From NCBI GenBank assembly GCA_937124545.1, contig CAKZKU010000227.1:20753-84752 (forward strand): a stretch of DNA of 64,000 nt. Reading direction: 5' to 3'. Each line of letters opens with the position of its first letter. Position 1 is the stretch's first letter. The DNA comes from an uncultured Microbacteriaceae bacterium (GTDB lineage Bacteria > Actinomycetota > Actinomycetes > Actinomycetales > Microbacteriaceae). Both the position numbers and the translations under genes were made by a program. The notes beneath the pieces are model-generated. The model had not been told where the DNA came from. It was given only the letters and a program-made list of their open reading frames with translations, and searched no databases. Below are positions 27,716-35,610 of this stretch, piece after piece.

Positions 27716-28723
27716 ATGGACATCGACATGAGCGTGCTCAAACTGATGGAATCAGAGCGCGAAATTCCCTTTGATGACCTAGTGGCGATCATCGAACAGG
27801 CCATTTTGGTCGCCTACGAGAAGCACATGGGCCTTGCGGACAACCGCGGCCAGCGTATTGACCCCGACGCTCCACGGGAACGTGTTGAGCTGGATAAAAA
27901 GACCGGCCATGTCACCCTTTACATCCCCATCGTGAACGACGAGGGCGAAGTCATCGGTGAAGAAGCCGACACCCCGCACGATTTTGGTCGCATCGCTGCC
28001 ACCGCAGCGAAGCACGTCATCAATCAGCGTTTGCGCGACATCGGTGACGATCGCATATTGGGGGAGTACCGCGGCAAGGAAGGGGACATCGTTTCCGGTG
28101 TCATCCAGCAGGGCCCCAACCCTCGAATGATCCACCTCAACCTGGGTGAGGTGGAAGCCATTCTGCCCCCCGAGGAGCAGGTTCCCGGCGAAGTTTATGA
28201 GCACGGCTCCAGGCTTCGTGCCTACGTGACCAAGGTGGAAAAAGGCACAAAAGGGCCCGCCATTACGGTGAGTCGCACCCACCCCGGCTTGATTCGCCAG
28301 CTGTTTACCCTCGAGGTTCCCGAACTCCAAAAAGGTCTGATCGACATTGTGTCCATCGCCCGCGAGTCTGGGCACCGCACCAAAATTGCGGTGACAGCGA
28401 TTGAGCCGGGCTTGAATGCCAAAGGCGCGTGCATTGGCGAACTCGGCCAAAGGGTTCGGGCAGTTCAGGCCGAACTCGGCGATGAGAAAATCGACATCGT
28501 CGACCACTCCGATGACCTCGCGCAGTTTGTGTCAAATGCGTTGAGTCCCTCCAAAGTAACCAGCGCCTTCGTGTTGGACCCGGAGGCGCGGCAGGTCAGG
28601 GCGCTCGTTCCCGACTACCAACTCTCCTTGGCCATTGGCAAGGAGGGTCAAAACGCCCGCTTGGCGGCCAAACTGACCGGAGCCAAGATTGATATTCAAC
28701 CGGATTCGGTGATGGATTCCTGA
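27716..28723 (+). CDS. nusA: Transcription termination/antitermination factor NusA
   Basis: It binds RNA polymerase and RNA to control pausing, termination and antitermination. The 335 residues have the N-terminal polymerase-binding domain (MSVLKLMESEREIPFDDLV...QAILVAYEKH), the S1 domain (GEYRGKEGDIVSGVIQQG), KH1 (ARESGHRTKIAVTAI, KGACIGELGQRVRAVQAEL) and KH2 (LSLAIGKEGQNARLAAKLTG). It lacks the acidic C-terminal repeats of E. coli, as is usual in actinobacteria. ATG 27716 has GGAGGG 6 nt upstream. ylxR and infB follow in the standard order. Confidence 0.97.
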   Translation: MDIDMSVLKLMESEREIPFDDLVAIIEQAILVAYEKHMGLADNRGQRIDPDAPRERVELDKKTGHVTLYIPIVNDEGEVIGEEADTPHDFGRIAATAAKHVINQRLRDIGDDRILGEYRGKEGDIVSGVIQQGPNPRMIHLNLGEVEAILPPEEQVPGEVYEHGSRLRAYVTKVEKGTKGPAITVSRTHPGLIRQLFTLEVPELQKGLIDIVSIARESGHRTKIAVTAIEPGLNAKGACIGELGQRVRAVQAELGDEKIDIVDHSDDLAQFVSNALSPSKVTSAFVLDPEARQVRALVPDYQLSLAIGKEGQNARLAAKLTGAKIDIQPDSVMDS

Positions 28724-28766
28724 GCGAGCCCCACACGGTGGCTCTTCGCCCAGGTAAGGGGCTAGA

Positions 28767-29042
28767 ATGGCAGTAATCAGGCGTTGCTTGGGGTGCCAGT
28801 CCACGGATTCGACGAATAACCTTCTTCGAGCAGTGGCGGTGGATCACAAGCTGGTCGTTGATGAGGGCAAGAAACTGCCGGGGCGCGGGGCCTATGTGCA
28901 CCGCAACCAGGACTGCATTTCTCACTCTCTTCAGCGCAGAGCGTGGGGGAGGGCCTTGAAAATGGGTCCGAAACTCGACTGCGACGCTCTGGAAAACCTC
29001 AGTAGGTCAACCGACCTCGCTAAGACAAGGCTGAATGGCTAA
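28767..29042 (+). CDS. ylxR: YlxR/RnpM family RNA-binding protein
   Basis: The 91-residue protein fits the YlxR (DUF448) fold: IRRCLGCQSTDSTNNLLRAVAV, GRGAYVHRNQDCISHSLQRRAWGRALK. Homologues bind RNase P RNA or act as nucleoid-linked regulators, and sit between nusA and infB as here. The ATG has AAGGGG 5 nt upstream; an alternative product is unlikely because the CLGC motif is at residues 7-10. The last 20 residues are poorly conserved and hydrophilic. Confidence 0.9.
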   Translation: MAVIRRCLGCQSTDSTNNLLRAVAVDHKLVVDEGKKLPGRGAYVHRNQDCISHSLQRRAWGRALKMGPKLDCDALENLSRSTDLAKTRLNG

Positions 29043-29097
29043 TGGAATCCTCATGAACGGCTCGCGATGAGCCTCAAATGTAGGTAGCGGCGCGCCC

Positions 29098-29122
29098 TGA
29101 CTGGGTTCGCCCAGACAGGAGA
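29098..29122 (+). promoter_or_regulatory. Hairpin at the infB ribosome binding site
   Basis: CTGACTGGG-TTCG-CCCAGACAG pairs with one mismatch, and its 3' arm runs into the AGGAGA ribosome site of infB. It could restrict initiation. No ribosome site outside the stem is visible. Confidence 0.35.
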
Positions 29123-31711
29123 ATGGTGGCTGGAAAACCACGCGTACACGAGATTGCTGCAGAACTGGGCATCGATTCCAAGCGCACACTCGAAAAGCTC
29201 AAAGAAATTGGCGAGTTCGTCAAAGGTCCCTCATCGACGGTGGAGCCTCCCGTCGCAAGGAAGCTCAAAGCAGCCTTCGCTGAAGAGGGCGTTGTCCCCG
29301 TTCCGAAGGAAGAGAAGCCTGCCCCCAAAGCGGCTCCAAAGCCTGCTGCCCCAGTCGTTGACGAGCCAGTAGCGCAGGCGCCTGCTGCGCCAGAAAAGCC
29401 AGCTGCTCCCGAGGATGGCGGGGCGCCATCGTCGAAGCCCGGTATTCCGCGCCCCGGTAACAATCCTTTCGCTTCGTCACAGGGCATGGCGAAACCCGGT
29501 ATTCCGCGTCCCGGTAACAATCCTTTCGCCTCTGCTCAGGGAATGGGTCGACCCACGGCTCCGCGCCCGGGACAGGGAGCGATGCCGCGTCGTCCTGCCC
29601 CCAGTGAGGGTGGGCCCCGCGCTCCCTTCCAGCAACGTTCCGGCGGCCCCGGTCGCCCTGGTGGTGGACCCGGTGGCTTCGGCGGAGGTCCCGGTGGTGG
29701 ACCTGGCGGGTCGCGTCCTGGTGGCGGTCGTCCCGGTGCCGGTGGTCGAGGCCGTGGCCCCGGTGGTGGGACCGCAGGTGCCTTTGGCCGCGGTGGCGGC
29801 AAGAGCAAGTCTCGCAAGTCGAAGCGGACGAAGAGGCAAGAGTATGAAATGCGGGAGGCGCCAAGCTTAGGCGGCGTATCCATCCCGCGCGGTGACGGTT
29901 CTACCGTCATCCGCTTGCGCCAGGGCGCCTCCATGAGTGATTTTGCCGACAAGATTGAAACGCTGACGGGTTTCCCGGTTCCCCCCGGCAACCTGGTCAC
30001 GGTTCTGTTCCAGCTTGGCGAAATGGCCACAGCAACGGAGTCGCTCGATGAAGCGACCTTCGAAATCCTCGGTACCGAGCTGGGCTACAAGGTGCAGATC
30101 GTCTCGCCGGAAGACGAAGATAAAGAGCTCCTGGAAAGCTTCGACATTGACCTCGACGAGGTGGAAGACGAAGCCGACCTGGTGATTCGTCCGCCGGTCG
30201 TGACGGTCATGGGTCACGTCGACCACGGTAAGACCAAGCTGCTCGATGCCATTCGAAATGCCAACGTCACCGCCGCTGAAGCTGGCGGGATCACCCAGCA
30301 CATCGGCGCCTACCAGGTGTGGACCGAGCACGAGGGAATTGAACGAGCTGTCACGTTTGTCGACACCCCCGGTCACGAGGCCTTCACGGCCATGCGTGCG
30401 CGAGGTGCACAGGTTACGGACATCGCAATCCTGGTGGTCGCGGCGGACGACGGAATCATGCCCCAGACGATTGAGGCTTTGAACCACGCACAAGCTGCCG
30501 GCGTGCCGATTGTGGTCGCCATCAACAAAATGGATGCGCCCGGGGCAAAAGCGGACAAGGTGCTCCAGCAGCTCACGGAGTTCGGACTTGTTGCCGAGGA
30601 GTATGGCGGTGACACCCAGATGGTCAAGGTCTCGGCTTTGAAAGGCGAGGGAATCACCGACCTCTTGGACGCCGTACTTCTCACGGCCGACGCTGGGCTA
30701 GATCTGCGCGCAAACCCCAACCGCACCGCACGAGGTGTTGCCATCGAGGCGAAACTCGACAAGGGTCGCGGCGCTGTGGCCACCGTGCTGATTGAGTCGG
30801 GAACCCTCCGCGTGGGTGAAGCCATCGTTGCCGGTACCGCCTACGGTCGTGTTCGTGCAATGACTGATGAAAACGGTGAGGCAGTCGAAGAGGCCTACCC
30901 TTCGAGGCCGGTTGCGGTCCAGGGGCTCTCCAGTGTTCCTCGCGCGGGTGACACGTTCCTCGTCACCGACGATGACCGAACCGCCCGTCAGATTGCGGAG
31001 AAGCGAGAAGCAGCAGAGCGCAACGCACTGTTGGCAAAGGCTCGCAAGCGCATCAACCTCGAGGACTTCACCAAGGCCCTCGAAGACGGCAAGATCGAAG
31101 CTCTCAACCTCATCATCAAGGGAGACGTCTCGGGAGCCGTGGAGGCTCTCGAAGAGTCGTTGCTCAAAATTGAGGTGGGCGATTCGGTGCAGTTACGCAT
31201 CATCCACCGCGGTGTGGGAGCAATCACCGAGAGCGATATCAACCTCGCCACAATCGATAACGCGATCATCGTGGGGTTCAACGTTCGACCCGATGCGAAG
31301 GCGCGCGAGCGTGCACAGCGCGAGGGTGTCGACGTTCGCTTCTACTCGGTGATCTACAACGCTCTGGAGGAGATCGAGAACTCGCTCAAGGGCATGCTCA
31401 AGCCGGAATTCGAAGAAGTCCAGTCGGGCTTTGCCGAGGTGCGCGAGGTCTTCAAGTCCTCGAAGGCGGGAACCATTGCCGGATGTATCGTTCGGACGGG
31501 AACCATCACCAGGAACGCCAAAGCGCGCATCATCCGCGATGGCGTGGTGTTGCACGACGGCCTCGCGATTGACTCGCTGCGTCGGTTCAAGGACGACGTC
31601 ACCGAGGTCAAGACGGACTTCGAGTGTGGAATTGGCTTGGGCAAAGTCAAGGACATCCAGGTGGGTGACGAAATCGAGACCATCGAGATGAAAGAAAAGA
31701 TTCGTGAGTAG
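29123..31711 (+). CDS. infB: Translation initiation factor IF-2
   Basis: This GTPase brings fMet-tRNA to the 30S subunit. The 862 residues begin with the IF2N motif [31 protein letters not shown] disordered region of about 200 residues rich in Pro, Ala and Gly follows, with two 19-residue [16 protein letters not shown] repeats and a Gly/Arg-rich stretch. The second IF2N helix and the G domain ([38 protein letters not shown]) come next, then domains II, III and IV. ATG 29123 is next to GTG 29126; the latter has better spacing from AGGAGA and gives the family-typical [10 protein letters not shown] start. Confidence 0.97.
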   Translation: MVAGKPRVHEIAAELGIDSKRTLEKLKEIGEFVKGPSSTVEPPVARKLKAAFAEEGVVPVPKEEKPAPKAAPKPAAPVVDEPVAQAPAAPEKPAAPEDGGAPSSKPGIPRPGNNPFASSQGMAKPGIPRPGNNPFASAQGMGRPTAPRPGQGAMPRRPAPSEGGPRAPFQQRSGGPGRPGGGPGGFGGGPGGGPGGSRPGGGRPGAGGRGRGPGGGTAGAFGRGGGKSKSRKSKRTKRQEYEMREAPSLGGVSIPRGDGSTVIRLRQGASMSDFADKIETLTGFPVPPGNLVTVLFQLGEMATATESLDEATFEILGTELGYKVQIVSPEDEDKELLESFDIDLDEVEDEADLVIRPPVVTVMGHVDHGKTKLLDAIRNANVTAAEAGGITQHIGAYQVWTEHEGIERAVTFVDTPGHEAFTAMRARGAQVTDIAILVVAADDGIMPQTIEALNHAQAAGVPIVVAINKMDAPGAKADKVLQQLTEFGLVAEEYGGDTQMVKVSALKGEGITDLLDAVLLTADAGLDLRANPNRTARGVAIEAKLDKGRGAVATVLIESGTLRVGEAIVAGTAYGRVRAMTDENGEAVEEAYPSRPVAVQGLSSVPRAGDTFLVTDDDRTARQIAEKREAAERNALLAKARKRINLEDFTKALEDGKIEALNLIIKGDVSGAVEALEESLLKIEVGDSVQLRIIHRGVGAITESDINLATIDNAIIVGFNVRPDAKARERAQREGVDVRFYSVIYNALEEIENSLKGMLKPEFEEVQSGFAEVREVFKSSKAGTIAGCIVRTGTITRNAKARIIRDGVVLHDGLAIDSLRRFKDDVTEVKTDFECGIGLGKVKDIQVGDEIETIEMKEKIRE
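29435..29548 (+). repeat. 57-bp in-frame tandem repeat in infB
   Basis: Copies 29435-29491 and 29492-29548 encode [17 protein letters not shown] units in the linker of IF-2. Similar repeats are known in actinobacterial IF-2, so this is probably ordinary linker variation. Confidence 0.85.
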
Positions 31712-32156
31712 TAACTCACCTCGGGCAAGGAAGATGGCGGATTTGATCCGCAAAATTCTTGCCGAGCGTTTGCAACGCGGACTTCGTGACCCTCGTCTCG
31801 GGTTTGTCACCATCACCGACGTTCAGGTGACCGGTGATCTCCAACACGCCAGTGTTTTTTACACGGTGTTAGGGGACGACGTCGAGCGCAAAGACACCCA
31901 GAAGGCGCTGCGCGCAGCGACGGGGATGCTACGCACCGAGGTCGGTAAGAACATCACCGCCCGGCTGACGCCGAGCCTGGAGTTCATTTTGGATGGCCTG
32001 CCCGAGAACGCTTCGGCGATTGGGGACCTGTTGCGTGAAGCCAATGAGCGGGACGCGGAAACGGGCCGGCAAGCTCAATCCGCTCGCTTCGCCGGCGACG
32101 CTGACCCCTACAAGAGCGTGCCCGGCGACGAAGAGCCCTCCTCAACAGCCCGCTAG
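31704..32156 (+). CDS. rbfA: Ribosome-binding factor A
   Basis: It is needed for 16S rRNA 5' end maturation and 30S assembly, especially in the cold. The 150 residues have the KH-like pattern [53 protein letters not shown] and [23 protein letters not shown] Ser/Asp/Glu-rich tail follows. The GTG start overlaps the infB end by 8 nt. truB and ribF, which often follow, are absent; a hairpin terminator comes instead. Confidence 0.96.
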   Translation: MSSNSPRARKMADLIRKILAERLQRGLRDPRLGFVTITDVQVTGDLQHASVFYTVLGDDVERKDTQKALRAATGMLRTEVGKNITARLTPSLEFILDGLPENASAIGDLLREANERDAETGRQAQSARFAGDADPYKSVPGDEEPSSTAR

Positions 32157-32166
32157 ACGCGCACAT

Positions 32167-32205
32167 GAGCGCTCGCTTGCTCGTGGGCAACGAGCGCTCT
32201 ATCGT
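32167..32205 (+). terminator. Terminator after rbfA
   Basis: GAGCGCTCG (32167-32175) pairs perfectly with CGAGCGCTC (32191-32199), extended inside by TTGC/GCAA with one bulged C. It is followed by TATCGTCCTT. This closes the nusA-ylxR-infB-rbfA unit. Confidence 0.75.
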
Positions 32206-32268
32206 CCTTGATAGGCCTAACAACGCTATGCCGGCAGGAACTGCTCGGCTGAAGAGACGGAGAATCCA

Positions 32269-33042
32269 GTGTCGATGAAACGCGAAAGCCCCCGCCAGTA
32301 CCACATTGAATTGGCCGAGGGAGATGTTGGTCGCTACGTCTTTCTCCCGGGTGACCCCGGTCGGTGCGAAATGATCGCGTCTTATTTTGATGAGCCCCAG
32401 AAAGTGGCAAGCCACCGCGAGTACGAGACCTGGTCCGGGTATCTCGAGGGGGAAAAAGTCGCAGTGATGTCGACAGGTATTGGGGGTCCCTCGGCCGCTA
32501 TCGGCCTAGAGGAGCTCGTCGCCATCGGAGCGGACACGTTTGTTCGCGTGGGGACGTCGGGCTCGATGCAGGAACACATTAAGCCCGGCGATATCGCGAT
32601 TGTTTCGGGGGCGATCCGCGATGAGGGAACAGGTTTGCACTACCTTCCGATCGAATTTCCGGCCGTCGCCGACGTGGATATCACTCAGGCCCTTCGCGAT
32701 GCTGCTGTCGGTATGGATAAAAACGTTCACGTCGGTGTCTCGCAATCCAAGGACTCGTTCTACGGTCAGCATGCTCCCGAGCGAATGCCTGTTGCCTCGC
32801 AGCTCAGTGAACGATGGGCCGCCTGGATTGGCGGCGGTGCCATCTGCTCGGAGATGGAAGCGGCCGCGCTATACATCGTCTCCTCGGTGCTTCGTGTCCG
32901 GGCGGGCGGGCTGATGATGGTGATGGGTCACCCAGATCAGTCCCCGATGACGCCTGAGGAATGGGAAGCCTCGAAAGTGGACCACTTGCTGCCCGTCGCG
33001 ATCGAAGGAATGAAAGAGATCATTCGGCGCGACAAGGCCTAG
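32269..33042 (+). CDS. udp: Uridine phosphorylase
   Basis: It splits uridine and phosphate to uracil and ribose 1-phosphate in pyrimidine salvage. The 257 residues include the phosphate site YVFLPGDPGRCEMIASYFD, STGIGGPSAAIGLEEL, RVGTSGSMQE, the specificity segment SKDSFYGQHAPERMP, and CSEMEAAALYIV with the ribose-binding Glu. The overall pattern matches the NP-I Udp subfamily rather than DeoD. GTG 32269 has GGAG 7 nt upstream; ATG 32275 is a less well spaced alternative. The 3' end overlaps the convergent mutY by 4 nt. Confidence 0.93.
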   Translation: MSMKRESPRQYHIELAEGDVGRYVFLPGDPGRCEMIASYFDEPQKVASHREYETWSGYLEGEKVAVMSTGIGGPSAAIGLEELVAIGADTFVRVGTSGSMQEHIKPGDIAIVSGAIRDEGTGLHYLPIEFPAVADVDITQALRDAAVGMDKNVHVGVSQSKDSFYGQHAPERMPVASQLSERWAAWIGGGAICSEMEAAALYIVSSVLRVRAGGLMMVMGHPDQSPMTPEEWEASKVDHLLPVAIEGMKEIIRRDKA

Positions 33043-33917
33043 GACCCAAGCTCCACAGATTGCTCGGAATCAGCGCAATAGCGAATCAGACCGTCCTCCA
33101 CCAGGGAGTTAAGCGCTCGAGAAAACTGTTGCGGGTCGGTCACCAGCGTCCACAGGAACGATACGGGCACCGGGGTATCGCTGGCGCGGAGTTCTCGGAG
33201 CACTAAACCTCGCGCTTGGCGGTCGCTTCCTTCATATCGAGCCTGGCCGGATGCGCGTTTGCCCTCATACGGCGGGTAATCCTCGGCTCTCCACCGGCAC
33301 GAGGAAGAAACCGGGCACCCCCCGCACGAGGGTTTCCTCGCTGTGCAGAGCACTGCTCCCAGTTCCATCAAGCCTTTTGCGAGGGTGACTTGCCGCCGGA
33401 GGCCGCGCACCTGGTCGAGGGCCTCTTGACCAGCGCGCAGGTCAGCAGCGGTGCGGGGTGGGCCAGCTTCTGCTTGGCCGTGTTCTAGCCGAGCTAACAC
33501 GCGGCGGACATTCGTGTCCACCACGGGGTCGGGATAGCCAAAGGCAAAACATCGAATCGCTCGTGCCGTGTAATCGCCGACGCCGGGGAGCGCCAGGAGC
33601 TCTTCGAGGCTGTGGGGGAGTTCGCCATTGTGGCGCTCCACGATGGCCTGTGCTGATTCGTGCAGACGTTTGGCTCTCCTGGGGTAACCAAGCCGTCCCC
33701 ACAGTGTGAGAACTTCTGCCAGCGGTGCTTGGGCGCAGGCAGCGGGTGTGGGCCATCGTTCTAACCACTCGATCCAGCGGGGAATGACCCGAGGGACCGG
33801 AGTTTGCTGAAGCATCACTTCGGAAACCAGGACGCCCCACGGGGTGGTGTCCGGTGAGCGCCAGGGAAGATCGCGATGTGACTCTTCAAACCAGTCAACA
33901 ACGGCATCCATGGTCAC
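33039..33917 (-). CDS. mutY: A/G-specific adenine glycosylase
   Basis: It removes adenine mispaired with 8-oxoguanine. The protein (292 residues from this start) has the catalytic segment WFEESHRDLPWR and VSEVMLQQTPVPRVIPR, the HhH motif LPGVGDYTARAI with the catalytic Asp in DTNVRRVLARL, and the Fe-S ligands C-x6-C-x2-C-x5-C (LCTARKPSCGGCPVSSSC). The short C-terminal part has no clear NUDIX-like 8-oxoG reader, as in many actinobacterial homologues. GTG 33917 is preferred over GTG 33923 because TAGCGT (33929-33924) ends exactly 6 nt before it; ATG 33911 is a third option. Confidence 0.94.
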   Translation of the reverse strand: MTMDAVVDWFEESHRDLPWRSPDTTPWGVLVSEVMLQQTPVPRVIPRWIEWLERWPTPAACAQAPLAEVLTLWGRLGYPRRAKRLHESAQAIVERHNGELPHSLEELLALPGVGDYTARAIRCFAFGYPDPVVDTNVRRVLARLEHGQAEAGPPRTAADLRAGQEALDQVRGLRRQVTLAKGLMELGAVLCTARKPSCGGCPVSSSCRWRAEDYPPYEGKRASGQARYEGSDRQARGLVLRELRASDTPVPVSFLWTLVTDPQQFSRALNSLVEDGLIRYCADSEQSVELGS

Positions 33918-33974
33918 CCCCACACGCTAGCGAATTGATTCTGCTTTCCCAGCCGACACCTCTAAGGTTTGGGC
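33918..33974. promoter_or_regulatory. Back-to-back leaderless promoters in 57 bp
   Basis: The two start codons (33917 minus, 33975 plus) are separated by 57 bp. TAGCGT lies 6 nt before the mutY GTG, and TAAGGT (33963-33968) lies 6 nt before the ATG of the DUF2867 gene. Any -35 regions must share the 33-bp core, so the two promoters may compete. Confidence 0.55.
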
Positions 33975-35471
33975 ATGAAGGTTCTTGTCACCGGTGCCAC
34001 CGGGTATGTGGGTGGGCGTCTTGTGCCCAAACTGCTTGAAGCTGGCCACTCCGTCCGTGTGATTGCGCGCGAGCCTCACCGCCTTGACAACGTCCCGTGG
34101 AGAAAAGACGTCGACATTGTCCAGGGTGACCTCTTGAATGCCGCCGACGTCCGTGCGGCGGTGGCAGACCAGGACGCGCTGTACTACCTCGTGCATTCGA
34201 TGTCCTCGGCCGGCGATTTTGAAGAACTCGAGCGAACTGTGGCTAACACTGTCGCCCAGGAGGCAGCCAGTGCCGGAGTGCAGCGAATTGTCTACCTCGG
34301 GGGGCTCCACCCGGATGGTCCGCTGTCACGTCACCTTGGCTCGCGCAAAGAGGTGGGGGATATTCTTCTGTCCTCCGGCGTGCCCACCATCGCGCTACAG
34401 GCCGGGGTCATCATTGGTTCGGGTTCGGCCAGTTTTGAAATGATCCGACACCTCACCGAGGTTTTGCCCTACATGCCCGCGCCTAAATGGGTCCGCAACT
34501 TTATTCAACCCATCGCTATCCGCGATGTTTTGCACTACTTGGTCGCCTCGGCGACGCTGCCCAAAGAAGTCAACCGAGCTTTCGACATCGGTGGGCCCGA
34601 TGTTTTCCGTTACGGGCAGCTGATGAATGGCTACGCGCTTGAGGCAGGTTTGAAGCAACGTCCGATCGCATCACTACCGGTCCTCACGCCGTGGCTGGCA
34701 TCACAGTGGGTGAATCTCGTGACGCCTATCCCACGGGCTCTTGCTGTGCCCATCATCGAATCTCTCCTGCACGATGCCGTTATGAAGAATCACGACATCG
34801 ATGCGGTCATTGCCCCACCGAAAGAAGGGCTCATCGGTTACCGGCGAGCGGTCCGGTTGGCTCTTGCCCGGATGAGAAGTGGGGAGATGGAGACTTCCTG
34901 GCGAAATACTCCGGTGATCGGAGCGCCCGCCGACCGTCTTCCTTCTGACCCCGAGTGGACGGGTCACACCGTCTACACGGATACCCGGGAGTTTGCTTCG
35001 CGGGCGGATACCGATTCGCTGTGGAAAGTTGTGGAGAGCATTGGCGGAGAAAACGGCTGGTACTCGCTACCCGTGGCCTGGGCGGCCAGGGGCTGGTTAG
35101 ACAAGCTGGTTGGGGGAGTCGGTCTGCGCAGGGGCCGACGGGACTCGGACTCCCTGGTGATTGGCGATGCGTTGGACTTCTGGCGCGTCGAAGAAATCGA
35201 CCACGGTCGTTTCCTGCGACTTCGCGCCGAGATGAAGCTTCCCGGGCTGGCGTGGCTAGAGTTCACGGTGTCTCCCGGTGCCGAGGGCGGCAGTGTGTTG
35301 CACCAGCGGGCCATCTTCTTCCCGCATGGCTTGGGCGGCCGACTCTATTGGCTCGCGGTGATGCCTTTTCACGGAATTGTGTTTGAGGGAATGGCGAGCT
35401 CGATGGCGCGGGCTGCTGAGGTGCTCTCCGCAACCCGTGAGGCCAAGCAGCTTCAGAACGCGGTACACTAG
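33975..35471 (+). CDS. NAD(P)-binding SDR-like protein fused to a DUF2867 domain
   Basis: The 498-residue protein has an N-terminal atypical short-chain dehydrogenase fold: VLVTGATGYVGGRLVPKL (NAD(P) glycine motif), IVQGDLLNAADV, YYLVHSMSSA, IVYLGGLHP, and RPFDIGGPD-like RAFDIGGPDVFRYGQL. From about residue 320 a DUF2867 region follows (SLWKVVESIGGENGWY, LDFWRVEEIDHGRFLRLRAEMKLPGLAWLEF, RAIFFPHGLGGRLYW). The SDR part resembles sugar-nucleotide or quinone-oxidoreductase-associated NmrA-like proteins; the reaction is unknown. ATG 33975 is preferred over TTG 33969 because TAAGGT is 6 nt upstream. Confidence 0.82.
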   Translation: MKVLVTGATGYVGGRLVPKLLEAGHSVRVIAREPHRLDNVPWRKDVDIVQGDLLNAADVRAAVADQDALYYLVHSMSSAGDFEELERTVANTVAQEAASAGVQRIVYLGGLHPDGPLSRHLGSRKEVGDILLSSGVPTIALQAGVIIGSGSASFEMIRHLTEVLPYMPAPKWVRNFIQPIAIRDVLHYLVASATLPKEVNRAFDIGGPDVFRYGQLMNGYALEAGLKQRPIASLPVLTPWLASQWVNLVTPIPRALAVPIIESLLHDAVMKNHDIDAVIAPPKEGLIGYRRAVRLALARMRSGEMETSWRNTPVIGAPADRLPSDPEWTGHTVYTDTREFASRADTDSLWKVVESIGGENGWYSLPVAWAARGWLDKLVGGVGLRRGRRDSDSLVIGDALDFWRVEEIDHGRFLRLRAEMKLPGLAWLEFTVSPGAEGGSVLHQRAIFFPHGLGGRLYWLAVMPFHGIVFEGMASSMARAAEVLSATREAKQLQNAVH

Positions 35472-35610
35472 AGACACATCCTCACCACCGGCGCGGTTCC
35501 CGCCCGGGTCTGGTTGAAGGTGTCGGCCTCACTCAGGGTGAGGCACCGCGGTATCTGGGTGGAGTTGAGTGGCTCCCTTTACCTCACTCACATATTTCCC
35601 AAGGAGAAAA
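35472..35610 (+). promoter_or_regulatory. Intergenic region with hairpin before the helicase gene
   Basis: GCCTCAC-TCAGG-GTGAGGC (35526-35544) is a perfect 7-bp stem without a T-run. It may end the DUF2867 transcript or be part of the helicase leader. AAGGAG at 35601-35606 is the ribosome site for the ATG at 35611. Confidence 0.35.

Noticed and set aside
28757..28769. TAGAAT at the ylxR start as another leaderless signal
   Set aside because: The hexamer overlaps the ATG itself, and a normal AAGGGG ribosome site is 5 nt upstream.
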